A DNA stretch of 64,000 nucleotides. Origin: Candidatus Solirubrobacter pratensis (lineage in GTDB: Bacteria > Actinomycetota > Thermoleophilia > Solirubrobacterales > Solirubrobacteraceae). Below, piece after piece: positions 25,464 through 33,910 of the stretch. The position numbers and the translations under genes were made by a program. Below the pieces are notes generated by a model, which saw nothing but the letters and a program-made list of their open reading frames with translations, searched no databases and was not told where the DNA came from. Numbering within the stretch: position 1 is the stretch's first letter; each line of letters begins with the position of its first letter. The stretch lies in assembly GCF_000425945.1 (NCBI RefSeq), contig NZ_KE384481.1:621997-685996 (forward strand), given 5' to 3'.

Positions 25464-27419
25464 CTACCCGCCGAGCCCGAGCAGCCCGCTGATGCTGCGC
25501 GGGTCGACGCCGTAGCGTCGCTCGTACTCGCGGGCGCGGGCGTCGTCGGCGATCGCGAGCACGAGCTCCTCGCGCGAGGAGCCGTACTTGCAGGCGGCGC
25601 GGTCGAGCGCCTTGAGCAGCTGCGCCTGGATGAAGCCCGACACGCCGCCGGTCTGCGGGAGCGCGCGCGGCTTGCACGGGTCCTGAATGACGACCTCCGG
25701 CGGCGCGCGGCGGCTCTCCTCGATGGCGTAGACCGCGACGCAGCCGGCCGCGACGATCGCCGCCGCGGCGCCCGCCGCCCACGCGCGGCGGACGAGCAGC
25801 GCGGCGGCGAGCAACGCAAGCGCGCCGGCGATCCCATAGGCGATGCCGAACGCGTTCTTCACCGAGGCGACGACGAGGTCGTCGAGGCGGGCCGCGAGGG
25901 ACGGGTCCTCGGCGAGCTGCGCCTTGCGCTTCTCGAGCGCCGCCTGGAGACCCGCACGCGGGCGTTCCGCGCCGATGCCGTCGAACAGGTCGGGCGCGAG
26001 CTCGAGCTTGTCCTGCGGCGCGAGCCGGGCATCGAGGACGAGCGACGTGCCCTTCAGGATCGCCTGGTCGGTCAGGTCGCCGAGGCGGCTGCTGACGACC
26101 GGCGCGAGGATCGCCAGGATCAGCACGATTCCGAGATGGCGGGCGAGCAGGGCGTATGCCGCGTCGGTGGCGGTCCGCTCGGGCAGCAGCTCGCCGGCGT
26201 ACGCGGGCAGCGCCAGTCCCATGCCCGCGCCCGCGAGCACCTGCGGCGCGACGGTCCAGCCGATGGTCGGCTCGGGCAGCAGGGCGAGCGAGGCGGCGCC
26301 GCCGGCCATCAGCACCGCGCCGCCCGTGGCACGGGCGACGGGCGAGCCACGGACCGCGCTCGCCGCGAGCGCCGCGATCGGCAGGACCGTGACCCCCGCC
26401 GCTGCCTCGAGCGGCGAGAGCGCGAAGCCGGCGACGAGCTCGAGGACGAGCAGGAACAGGACCGCGGTGAACGCCGCCGACGTGAACGCGAGCGCGGCGC
26501 CGGCGGGAGACAGGAACTGCGCGGCGGCGGAGGCCGGCGGGTACGCACGCGAGCCGGCGGGAGCCGCGGCGGACGGCGATGGCGGCTCGAAGCCCGACCG
26601 CGACGCGGACGCGCCGCCGGCGGGCGGCAAAGGCGGCTCGAAGCCTGACCGCGACGCGGACGCGCCGCCGGCGGGCGGCAAAGGCGGCTCGAACCCTGAC
26701 CGCGACGCGGACGCGCCGCCGGCGGGCGGCAAAGGCGGCTCGAACCCCGACCGCGGCGCGGACGAACCGTTGCCGCGCGCGAACGGCTCACCGGGGCCCG
26801 GCGGCGCGTCGCGGCGCGCCGCCGCGCCGTCGGACCAGAGCGGCCCGAACGCCTCGTGCGTCGCCGGCTCGGGTTCCTCGCGCACCCGCGCGCGGACGCA
26901 CCCCAGCGCGGCCGCGGCGCAGATCGGGGCCTGGACCGCGAAGATCGCGCGCCAGTCGAGCGCCTCCGTCAACGCGCCCCCCAGCGCCGGGCCCGCCGCG
27001 GTGCCGGCGAGGGCGGCGCCGAGCCAGAGGCGGCGGCCGTGCGAGGAGGCTCCCGCGTCGAGGATGTCGAATGCCGCGAGCAGGCCCGCCGCGGCCCCTG
27101 CCGCCTGGACCGCACGGAAGACGAGCAGCGGGGTGAGCGAGCCGGCGAGCGCGCAGGCGACCGACCCCGCGGCGAACACGGAGAGCCCGAGCGCGCCGAC
27201 CGGCGACGGCCCGAACCGCCGCACGAGACGCTCGGCCGGAAGGATCGCCGCCGCGAGCACGAGCGCGTAGACGCCGACGATCGCCGCCACGCCGGTGACC
27301 GACGTGTGCATCTCCGCCAGGATCGGCGGGAGCGCGAGCGCGACGATCGAGGCGTCGGCGAGCGCCAGCGCCGCCGCCGTGGCGACGAGCGCCCGCGCTG
27401 CGCGGCTCGGGGAATCCAT
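25464..27419 (-). CDS. MFS transporter with a large repeat-bearing central loop
   Basis: 651 aa, longer than the usual 400-500. The N-terminal half has six helices (RALVATAAALALADASIVAL, IVGVYALVLAAAILP, GALGLSVFAAGSVACALAG). The central cytoplasmic loop, residues about 205-300, is expanded by four copies of a 17-residue unit (SRSGFEPPLPPAGGASA). The second half continues with membrane helices. The last 150 residues add one more helix and a soluble tail ending ERRYGVDPRSISGLLGLGG. TACGCT lies six bases before the ATG. Drug export is a guess; no substrate is known. Confidence 0.85.
   Translation of the reverse strand: MDSPSRAARALVATAAALALADASIVALALPPILAEMHTSVTGVAAIVGVYALVLAAAILPAERLVRRFGPSPVGALGLSVFAAGSVACALAGSLTPLLVFRAVQAAGAAAGLLAAFDILDAGASSHGRRLWLGAALAGTAAGPALGGALTEALDWRAIFAVQAPICAAAALGCVRARVREEPEPATHEAFGPLWSDGAAARRDAPPGPGEPFARGNGSSAPRSGFEPPLPPAGGASASRSGFEPPLPPAGGASASRSGFEPPLPPAGGASASRSGFEPPSPSAAAPAGSRAYPPASAAAQFLSPAGAALAFTSAAFTAVLFLLVLELVAGFALSPLEAAAGVTVLPIAALAASAVRGSPVARATGGAVLMAGGAASLALLPEPTIGWTVAPQVLAGAGMGLALPAYAGELLPERTATDAAYALLARHLGIVLILAILAPVVSSRLGDLTDQAILKGTSLVLDARLAPQDKLELAPDLFDGIGAERPRAGLQAALEKRKAQLAEDPSLAARLDDLVVASVKNAFGIAYGIAGALALLAAALLVRRAWAAGAAAAIVAAGCVAVYAIEESRRAPPEVVIQDPCKPRALPQTGGVSGFIQAQLLKALDRAACKYGSSREELVLAIADDARAREYERRYGVDPRSISGLLGLGG
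26581..26770. repeat. 51-bp tandem repeat, about 3.7 copies
   Basis: Units begin at 26581, 26632, 26683 and 26734, each opening GGCGGCTCGAA and exactly 51 bases long. The first three are nearly identical and the fourth is partial. Length is a multiple of three, so copy-number change keeps the MFS frame open. The encoded unit is Pro/Gly/Ala/Ser-rich and lies in a cytoplasmic loop, so it is probably a flexible linker that grew by slippage or unequal recombination. Confidence 0.93.
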
Positions 27420-27493
27420 GGGCCGAGCGTACGGGGCGAAGCGGCGAGGGTGCCCCGCTTGCGGCGGGCGGGCGACGCCCGGCGCGCCCCGCC

Positions 27494-28078
27494 CTACGAC
27501 GTGCGCGCGAAGTGCAGCAGCGCCAGCTCGGTCGGGACGCCGTCCGCTTCGCCGCGGCGGTCGGCGCTCTCGGCGTTGATCCGGCTGACGCGCTCGGCGG
27601 CGGTCGCGATCACCTCGGCGACCTCTTCGAGCCCCCGCTCGTCGAGCTCCAGCGACGTGCGCGTGACCTGGCTCGCCGGGCCGTCGAACCCGCCCGCGTC
27701 GACCGCGGCCGTGACGTCGCTGAAGATCCGCTGCAGCGACTGCCCGACGATCCCGCGGCGGGCCGAGCGCGGCAGCCGCGCCCAGTCCTCCTCGCTGAAC
27801 CACCCGCGCGTGACGGCGCGGTAGAAGTGCTCCAGAGCGCCTCGCCTCGGCTCGGTGCGGACGAGCTCGATCGCGCCGAGGTCCGCGAGCAGCCTGATGT
27901 GGTAGCTGACGCGCCCGAGTGGGAGCCCCAGCTCGCGGGCCAGCTCGTTCGGGCTGGCGATGCGGTCGTCCAGCAGGCCGAGTAGCCGGTGCCGGAGCGG
28001 GTGGGAGATGGCCTTCAGAAGCGCCTCATCCAGCTCGCCGGTCTCTTGGTGCTCGCGCGTGTCCTTCAACTCGGGCAT
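27494..28078 (-). CDS. ArsR-like winged-helix regulator
   Basis: 194 aa. N-terminal helix-turn-helix: DEALLKAISHPLRHRLLGLL, SPNELARELGLPLGRVSYHI, RLLADLGAIELVRTEPRRGA. This is the HTH_20/ArsR-like pattern seen in small DNA-binding regulators. The C-terminal 100 residues are a helical effector or dimer domain; no metal-binding Cys cluster is present. The ATG at 28078 is on the opposite strand to, and overlaps, the ATG of the DapA-like gene. It probably controls that gene. Confidence 0.85.
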   Translation of the reverse strand: MPELKDTREHQETGELDEALLKAISHPLRHRLLGLLDDRIASPNELARELGLPLGRVSYHIRLLADLGAIELVRTEPRRGALEHFYRAVTRGWFSEEDWARLPRSARRGIVGQSLQRIFSDVTAAVDAGGFDGPASQVTRTSLELDERGLEEVAEVIATAAERVSRINAESADRRGEADGVPTELALLHFARTS

Positions 28079-28982
28079 GAGTGTGACTAGCCGCAAATTT
28101 ACGCCTACACACCGGGAAAGTCATCATTGCGTCATCACTGGACCGCTCAAAGGCACTGTTCCGGCGGCGATCACGCCGCTGAAAGACGGTGGATCGGCGC
28201 TCGACGAGAGCGCGATCGCGCCATATCTCGACTTCCTGATTGCGCACGGCGCGACGGGCGTTCTCGCGATGGGAACGACCGGAGAGGGCATTCTGCTGCG
28301 GATCGCGGAGCGGCGCGCGGTGATCGAGCGCTACGTCGAGGCCGCAAATGGGCGCATTCCGGTCGCCGTCCACGCCGGCGCACAGACCACGGCCGACAGC
28401 GTCGCGCTCGCGGTCCACGCCGCTGAAGTGGGCGCGGCGGCGGTCGCCGTGATCGGCCCGCCCTACTTCCCGCTCGACGCCGAGGGGCAGTACCGGCACC
28501 TTCGGGCGGTCGCCGCCGCCTGCCACCCGACCCCGTTCTACGTCTACGAGCTCGCCCAGGCCGCCGGCTATGCGTTCGACCCCGCGATGCTGCTGCGACT
28601 CCGCGACGATCAGGACAACGTCGTCGGCATGAAGGTCTCCGACGCGCCGTGGGAGAAGTTCGAGCGCTACCTGCTCGACGGCTACGACGTGCTCGTCGGC
28701 CCCGAGGCGCTGATCCACCGCGGCATGCAGGCCGGAGCCGTCGGCGCCGTCTCCGCGCTCGCGTCCGCGTTCCCCGACCGCGTCGCCGCGGTCGTCAACG
28801 AGCCGACAGAGGCCGGCGCCGCCGGGCTGCGCGACCTGCGCGCCGCGATCGAGCGGACCCAGCGCCACGCGGCGCTCAAGCGCATACTCGCCCGCCGCGG
28901 CGTCCCGGTCGCGCCCGACGTCCGCGCCCCGCTGCGCGACCTGGACGCCGCCGAGCTCGCGCTGCTCGACTCAATCGAGTAG
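28077..28982 (+). CDS. dihydrodipicolinate synthase/N-acetylneuraminate lyase family protein
   Basis: TIM-barrel Schiff-base aldolase. Seen: GTVPAAITPLKDGGSALDES, GVLAMGTTGEGILL with the family GTTGE loop, FYVYELAQAAGY (catalytic Tyr in the FYVYE/N region), and GMKVSDAP with the Schiff-base Lys. Real substrate could be dihydrodipicolinate, neuraminate or another keto-acid; not DapA of lysine synthesis by context. Start uncertain: ATG 28077 or GTG 28083 are the only usual codons in frame and add about 22 residues before the conserved start. An unusual ATC near 28134 is another option. Confidence 0.85.
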   Translation: MSVTSRKFTPTHRESHHCVITGPLKGTVPAAITPLKDGGSALDESAIAPYLDFLIAHGATGVLAMGTTGEGILLRIAERRAVIERYVEAANGRIPVAVHAGAQTTADSVALAVHAAEVGAAAVAVIGPPYFPLDAEGQYRHLRAVAAACHPTPFYVYELAQAAGYAFDPAMLLRLRDDQDNVVGMKVSDAPWEKFERYLLDGYDVLVGPEALIHRGMQAGAVGAVSALASAFPDRVAAVVNEPTEAGAAGLRDLRAAIERTQRHAALKRILARRGVPVAPDVRAPLRDLDAAELALLDSIE

Positions 28983-29603
28983 CGCGAGGATCGCCTCCGC
29001 GGTGATGACCTCCACCACCGCGTCGGCCTCCGAGAGATCCACCGCGCGCTCGCGCTGAACCCCGAGCGTCGGCATCCGCGCCGCCCGCCCCGCGGCGACG
29101 CCCGGCACCGAGTCCTCCACGACCACGCAGCGCGCCGGCGGCAGCTCGAGCCGCTCCGCCGCCGCCAGGAACATGTCCGGCGCCGGCTTGCCGTGCTCGA
29201 CCTCGTCGCCCGCGACGGTGACGGCGAACGACAGCCCGGCGCGCGCCAAGGTCCGGTCCAGCCGCTCGCGCGGGGACGACGACGCCACCGCGAGCCGCAC
29301 GCCGCGCGCGTGCAGCTCCGCCGCCGCCTCCACGGCATCGGGGAACGGCACCAGCTCCGCGTCGATCAGCGAGAACAGCTCGTGCTTGAGCAGCGGCCAG
29401 AACTCGTGCGCCTCCGGCAGCTCCGCGCGCTCGGAGAGATAGGCGTGCGTGCGGGCGTAGGGGATGCCCATGCACGCGGCGAGGTCGGCGTCGGTGACCT
29501 CATAGCCGTAGGGCGCGACGGTCGCCTTCCACGCGCGACCCGCCAGCGGCTCGGAGTCCACCAGCGTGCCGTCGCAGTCGAAGATCACGGCGTTCGCGGG
29601 CAA
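28971..29603 (-). CDS. HAD phosphatase, beta-phosphoglucomutase-like
   Basis: 210 aa HAD hydrolase of subclass IA. Motif I is VIFDCDGTLVDSEPLAGRAW, motif II AVASSSPRERLDRT, motif III Lys in HGKPAPDMFLAA, motif IV VVVEDSVPGVAAG; all present. The cap is helical. Could be a sugar-phosphate mutase or phosphatase. The start is a TTG at 29603. It overlaps the DapA-like gene's end by 12 bases, tail to tail. Confidence 0.9.
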   Translation of the reverse strand: MPANAVIFDCDGTLVDSEPLAGRAWKATVAPYGYEVTDADLAACMGIPYARTHAYLSERAELPEAHEFWPLLKHELFSLIDAELVPFPDAVEAAAELHARGVRLAVASSSPRERLDRTLARAGLSFAVTVAGDEVEHGKPAPDMFLAAAERLELPPARCVVVEDSVPGVAAGRAARMPTLGVQRERAVDLSEADAVVEVITAEAILALLD

Positions 29604-29689
29604 TGATTCGCAAGCCTATTTGGCGCATGCCTGCACCCGTCACCTGGGACGAGTCCCAGATTGGACCGTCGGGGTCTTCGAGGCGACCG

Positions 29690-30835
29690 GCAAGTGGGGC
29701 GACGAGCCGATCTCCGAGTACACGCGTGCCAAGCGCTTCCAGGAGGCGGGCAGAGAAGACCGAGGTGGCGGTGCGCTTCTCCACCGTCGCCGGCGGCCGT
29801 GACTCCTCCGAGGCGGTGCGCGATCCGCGCGGGCTTCGCAACGTGAAGTTCTACACCGAGGACGGCAACTGGGACCTCGTCGCCGGGAAGCGATCCGCCG
29901 GACCGATCGGAGGGACGAGTCGCGTCCCGAGCGCTGCCGACGCGGCGGGCAGAGCGAGCGCCGCGCGCGTTGCCTGCTGGAGCCGCGGCGACGCCGGCGA
30001 TGACGCGTGCGCGGCGCGGTGGTCATCGTGGCGCGGCCGTTGCGCGGCGCAAGCCGTCGTTGCCGCGGCGGGATCGGCGAACGGCGGGCAGTAAGGAGGT
30101 GGGGGCGGGTTGCCTTCCCGGCTCGCGAGGCCGCGTGATCGTTTTTCGCGGGGGCGGCGAGCGGCGCGAGCGAGCGTGATCGAAGATGCGCGTTCACCGG
30201 GACTGAGTGAGAGAACGTGGTCGATCGTCGCGGCGCGGTCCGACACTCGCGGTGATCGAGCGGGGCGACCGCACACCGCGCGTCCGCGTCTCCGCTCCGC
30301 GCGGACAGGCGCGCTCGCGTCGCCGGCGGCGGAGACGGCGCGGTCGTCCTCCTGAGCGGCCGGACGCAAGACAGCCGCTCTCCTTAGTGCGCAGTTCCGA
30401 GCCCGGAGAGCGGCCGCGCGGGCAACCTTGCGCGCCGGGCAGGAGGCGCGCGTAGGTCGCCGGCGGGATTGCGGCGCAGGCCCGCGGAGATCATGCGGGC
30501 CACGGGGCGCCCGGCCGCCGAGGGAGGGCGCGCGGCGGTCGCCGGTGGGGTCGCCGCGCGGGCCGGCCCGCTGACACGGCGCACGTTCAGCTACTCCGAC
30601 ACGCAGCGCTACCGCGTCGGGCGGAACTACCTGCGGCTGCCGGTGAACAAGCCGTCCGGATAGGACGCCGGGTCCGGCGAGCGCATCCAGCAGCGCATGG
30701 TCTGGCACCTGTTCCTGATCGAGAACGAGCTCGTCCGGCGCCTCGGCGACGGCCTCGGCATCAGCGCCGACGACGTCCACCACCCGCCGCGCGAGGTCGG
30801 ACGAGGCGATTGCGGACAACGCCGTCACCGCCTGA
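29690..30835 (+). pseudogene. catalase, decayed
   Basis: Remains of a monofunctional haem catalase in several frames. Near 29697-29745: ISEYTRAKRFQEAG. After a frameshift, 29755-29880: VRFSTVAGGRDSSEAVRDPR then VKFYTEDGNWDLV. Then about 700 bases with no catalase similarity. At 30577-30663: RTFSYSDTQRYRVGRNYLRL then PVNKPSG and a stop. At 30676-30790: GERIQQRMVWHLFLIENELV then RRLGDGLGISADDV; the final IADNAVTA is in another frame near 30806-30835. The haem-ligand Tyr region and some N- and C-terminal parts survive, but the catalytic core is missing. Not functional. Confidence 0.85.
29885..30576. other. 700 bases without recognisable genes inside the catalase remnant
   Basis: Between the two catalase pieces no frame on either strand shows a recognisable protein, and the GC-rich open frames here look like chance. 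The length is close to what the missing catalase middle would occupy. The bases are therefore either that middle in a fully decayed state or replacement DNA. I see no transposase, integrase or terminal repeats. Confidence 0.5.
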
Positions 30836-30849
30836 CGAGATAGGCCGTT

Positions 30850-30879
30850 TGCGAGGTCCCCGTCCGCGGGGACCTCGCA
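30850..30879. promoter_or_regulatory. perfect 12-bp inverted repeat just before tetR
   Basis: TGCGAGGTCCCC and GGGGACCTCGCA are perfect inverted repeats around six bases (GTCCGC), ending eight bases before the TetR-type start. It could be a TetR operator for autoregulation or the old terminator of the decayed catalase gene, whose stop is 15 bases upstream. No T-run follows. Its closeness to the start codon makes an operator plausible; size and symmetry fit both. Confidence 0.6.
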
Positions 30880-30886
30880 CACCATC

Positions 30887-31441
30887 GTGTTGCAGCGCGT
30901 CCCGAGTGCCGAGGCGCACCGGCGGATCGTCTCGGCGACCGGCCGGCTGCTGGAGGACCGCCGCTTCCGCGAGCTGACGGTCGAGTCGGTGATGGTCGAG
31001 GCGGGGCTCGCGCGCACGGTCTTCTACCGCCACTTCGAGTCGCTCGCCGACGTCGTGGTGGCGCTGCTGGACGAGGCCGTGGTGGTCGACGCCATCGCCG
31101 CGCCGGATCCCTCCGACCCGGACGCCCTGCGGCGGATGCTCGCGCGCTCCGTCGACCTCTACGCGCGCCACGGTCACCTGCTCGTCGCCGTCGAGGAGGC
31201 GTCCCACCACGACGCCGAGGTCGAGCGTGTCTACCGCGACGCCTTCGAGCGCTCCGTCGAGGCGACGGCCGAGCTGCTGTCCGCCGCCGGCTACGACGTC
31301 GCCCCGGTCCCGCTGGCCCGCGCGCTGATGCACCTCAACGCCGGCTATCTCGGCGACGTCCTCGCCCGCGACCCGAGCGGAGACCGCAAGCAGGCGCTCG
31401 CGACGCTCTGGACGATCTGGTCGCGGCTGCTGGCGCGCTGA
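30887..31441 (+). CDS. TetR family regulator
   Basis: 184 aa. N-terminal helix-turn-helix: AHRRIVSATGRLLEDRRFRE, LTVESVMVEAGLARTVFYRH, FESLADVVVALL. The rest is a helical ligand domain. Start GTG 30887 (TTG 30890 is next). It follows a 12-bp palindrome and lies upstream of, but 160 bases from, the FAD oxidoreductase gene it may regulate. No close paralogue in the window. Confidence 0.9.
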   Translation: MLQRVPSAEAHRRIVSATGRLLEDRRFRELTVESVMVEAGLARTVFYRHFESLADVVVALLDEAVVVDAIAAPDPSDPDALRRMLARSVDLYARHGHLLVAVEEASHHDAEVERVYRDAFERSVEATAELLSAAGYDVAPVPLARALMHLNAGYLGDVLARDPSGDRKQALATLWTIWSRLLAR

Positions 31442-31603
31442 CGCGCCCGTCGCCCCCCGCGCGTAACACCGCGAAGTCCACGCAGGTGGAGAGGTAGCAC
31501 CACCACACCTTTAGGGCTTCCACCGATGCGCGGCGACTCCCGACCGGGGAGCATCCGCCAACTCCCCAGACTTCCCCTCCCCTCCCCAGGAGCTTCACGG
31601 ACG

Positions 31604-32980
31604 ATGCTGATCACCAACCGTCCCGACGCCGACGTCGGGACCCTGCGCGCGCGCCTCGACGGCGCGGTCTACGGTCCGGCCGACGCCGGCTGGGACCAGG
31701 CCCGCCGGGCGTGGAACCTCGCCGTCGACCAGCGCCCCGCCGCCGTGGCGTTCCCCGTCACGGACGCCGACGTCGTCGCCGCCGTCGAGTTCGCCGCCGA
31801 GCGGGGCCTGCGCATCGCGCCGCAGGGCACCGGCCACGGCGCCGCCGCGCTCGCGCCCGACCTCGAGGGCGCGATCCTGCTGAGCACCGCGCGCATGCGC
31901 GGCGTCCGGATCGACCCGCGGGCCCGCCGCGCCCGGGTCCGCGCCGGTGCCCAGTGGGGCGACGTCAGCCTGCCCGCGTCCGCGTACGGCCTCGCCCCGC
32001 TGGCCGGCTCGTCGGCCGACGTCGGCGTCGTCGGATACACGCTCGGCGGCGGCCTCAGCTGGCTCGCGCGCAAGCACGGGCTCGCGTGCAACAGCATCGT
32101 CTCGCTCGAGGTCGCCACCGCCGGGCGCGGCCTGGTCAAGGTCGACGCCGAGCACGAGCGCGACCTGTTCTGGGCGCTGCGCGGCGGAGGCGGGAGCTTC
32201 GGCGTCGTCACCGCGATGGAGCTGGAGCTCTACGCCGTCGACGACCTCTACGCCGGCGCGATGCTGTGGCCGTGGGAGCGCGCGGGCGAGATCTTCGACG
32301 CCTACCGCGCCTGGGCGCAGACGGTCCCCGACGAGGTCACCTCGCTGTGCCGCCTGCTGCAGGCCCCGGACCTCCCGGACGTCCCGGCGCCGCTGCGGGG
32401 CCGCCGGTTCGTCGTCTTCGAGGCCGCGGTCAGCGGACACGAGCCCTACCGGCGCGACATCGTGGAGCCGATGCGCGCGTTCGGGCCGGAGCTCGACATG
32501 TTCGCCGTCATGCCGCCCGCCGGACTGGTCGAGATCCACGGCGACCCGAAGCACCCCGTCCCCGCGATGGGCAACGGCCGGCTGCTCAGCAACGTCGGCG
32601 ACGCGGCGCTCGACGCGCTGCTCGAGGCGGCCGGCCCGGGCTCGGGCTCGCCGTTCGTGTCGGTCGAGCTGCGCCAGCTCGGCGGAGCGCTCGCCCGCCG
32701 CGACCCGAGCCACGGCGCGCTCGCCTCGCTCGACGCCGACTACTCGCTGTTCGCCGCCGGCGTCGTCACCGGCGCCGAGGCCGCCATGGCGATCGACGGC
32801 GCGCTCGCCGAGCTGCTCGACACGATGGCGCCCTGGGATGCCGGCACCGGCTATCTGAACTTCGTCGAGGCCCCCGACCACCCGCGGCGCTTCTTCGATG
32901 CCGAGACCTACGCGATCCTGAAGGGCATCAAGGGCACGGTCGACCCGGGCGGCGTGTTCCTCTCCAATCACCCCGTGTAG
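31604..32980 (+). CDS. FAD-linked oxidoreductase with BBE domain
   Basis: 458 aa. PCMH-type FAD domain (residues 40-210) with FPVTDADVVAAVEFAAERGL, QGTGHGAAALAPDLEG containing the His that commonly binds FAD covalently, and VGYTLGGGLSWLARKHGLAC. The C-terminal berberine-bridge-like part has YLNFVEAPDHPRRFFD and GTVDPGGVFLSNHPV. Oxidises alcohols, sugars or alkaloids in family members; the substrate here is unknown. AGGAG lies about 11 bases before the ATG. The TetR gene upstream is the obvious controller. Confidence 0.92.
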   Translation: MLITNRPDADVGTLRARLDGAVYGPADAGWDQARRAWNLAVDQRPAAVAFPVTDADVVAAVEFAAERGLRIAPQGTGHGAAALAPDLEGAILLSTARMRGVRIDPRARRARVRAGAQWGDVSLPASAYGLAPLAGSSADVGVVGYTLGGGLSWLARKHGLACNSIVSLEVATAGRGLVKVDAEHERDLFWALRGGGGSFGVVTAMELELYAVDDLYAGAMLWPWERAGEIFDAYRAWAQTVPDEVTSLCRLLQAPDLPDVPAPLRGRRFVVFEAAVSGHEPYRRDIVEPMRAFGPELDMFAVMPPAGLVEIHGDPKHPVPAMGNGRLLSNVGDAALDALLEAAGPGSGSPFVSVELRQLGGALARRDPSHGALASLDADYSLFAAGVVTGAEAAMAIDGALAELLDTMAPWDAGTGYLNFVEAPDHPRRFFDAETYAILKGIKGTVDPGGVFLSNHPV

Positions 32981-33001
32981 CCGGCTCCGGAAGCCGCAGG
33001 C

Positions 33002-33814
33002 TCAGGGAATCCCGGGCGCGGGGTCGTCGTTGCCGACCAGCTCCGGCGGCAACGGCCCCTCGCCCTCGTAGTCCACGTCCGCGTCCAGCGGCGAGGCATC
33101 GGGCAGCAGCATCTCCGGGTCAGGCGGCGGGTTGTCCGCCTGCCCCGCGCCCAGCCCCGAGTTGTAGACCGGCGGCAGCGGAGCCGGCTCGACGGCGTCC
33201 AGCGCGTCGGCGACGTGCCGGTCGCCGCCGATCACGTGCACGACGCGACGGGCGAGCCGGTCGCGATCCAGCGCCTCGGCGACCGCGAGCGCGGCGTCGT
33301 CGCGGCTCAACGTGACGGGCGTGCCGGGCGGAACGACGGTGCTGATCCTGCCCGTGCCGGTCGCGTCCGTGAGCCGGCCGAAGCGCAGGATCGTCCAGGG
33401 CATGTCGAGGTGCTCCAGCCGGCGCTCGGCATGGTGCTTGGCGGCCAGGAAGTCGCGCAGCGGCCCCTGACGGCGCTCGGGCGCGCCCGCGCCGACCGCG
33501 CTGCAGAGCACGAAGCGGCGCAGCCCGAACCGGTCGGCGGCCTCGGCGAGCTTGGCCGCCCCGCCGCCGTCGATCGCCTCCAGCTGCGCCCGGTGGCGCG
33601 CGCCGGCGGCGAAGATCGCCGCGTCGCACCCGTCGACCGCCCACTCGATGTCGCCGCGCAGGTCCCCGACGACCGCGGCGGCGCCGATCTCCTCGAGCGC
33701 CCCTGCCTCGTCCTGCCGGCGCACCAGACCGCGCACGGTGTGGCCGCGGCCGAGCAGCAGCGCGACCAGCAGCCCGCCGAGCCGCCCGTTCGCGCCGGCG
33801 ACGAGGACGATCAT
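33002..33814 (-). CDS. NAD(P)-binding atypical SDR protein
   Basis: 270 aa. Rossmann start MIVLVAGANGRLGGLLVALL with the GANGRLG loop, then AIFAAGARHRAQLE, RRFVLCSAVGAG and PWTILRFGRLTDATG. This is the atypical SDR_a5-like pattern of small NAD(P)H-binding proteins that may act as reductases or regulators. The catalytic Tyr-x3-Lys of classical SDRs is missing. The C-terminal 50 residues are Pro/Asp-rich and unusual (DNPPPDPEMLLPDASPLDAD). Divergent from a second Rossmann gene. Confidence 0.87.
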   Translation of the reverse strand: MIVLVAGANGRLGGLLVALLLGRGHTVRGLVRRQDEAGALEEIGAAAVVGDLRGDIEWAVDGCDAAIFAAGARHRAQLEAIDGGGAAKLAEAADRFGLRRFVLCSAVGAGAPERRQGPLRDFLAAKHHAERRLEHLDMPWTILRFGRLTDATGTGRISTVVPPGTPVTLSRDDAALAVAEALDRDRLARRVVHVIGGDRHVADALDAVEPAPLPPVYNSGLGAGQADNPPPDPEMLLPDASPLDADVDYEGEGPLPPELVGNDDPAPGIP

Positions 33815-33910
33815 CGTGCTGACCGGGGCTCGGCCACGGCTCAATCCTACGGGGACGAGGCGGACGGTACCGTGAAGGCCGGTGGAGCCGGCGTCGACAC
33901 CAGGCCGCTG

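Noticed and set aside
26581..26770. CRISPR array
   Set aside because: Units are contiguous with no spacers and lie in a coding frame; it is a protein repeat.
29500..30890. Mobile element insertion in the catalase region
   Set aside because: No transposase, terminal inverted repeats or target duplication could be seen.
33215..33910. Longer N-terminus for the NAD(P)H-binding protein at 33911
   Set aside because: The upstream part is antisense of the divergent gene; the Rossmann fold starts right after the ATG at 33911.
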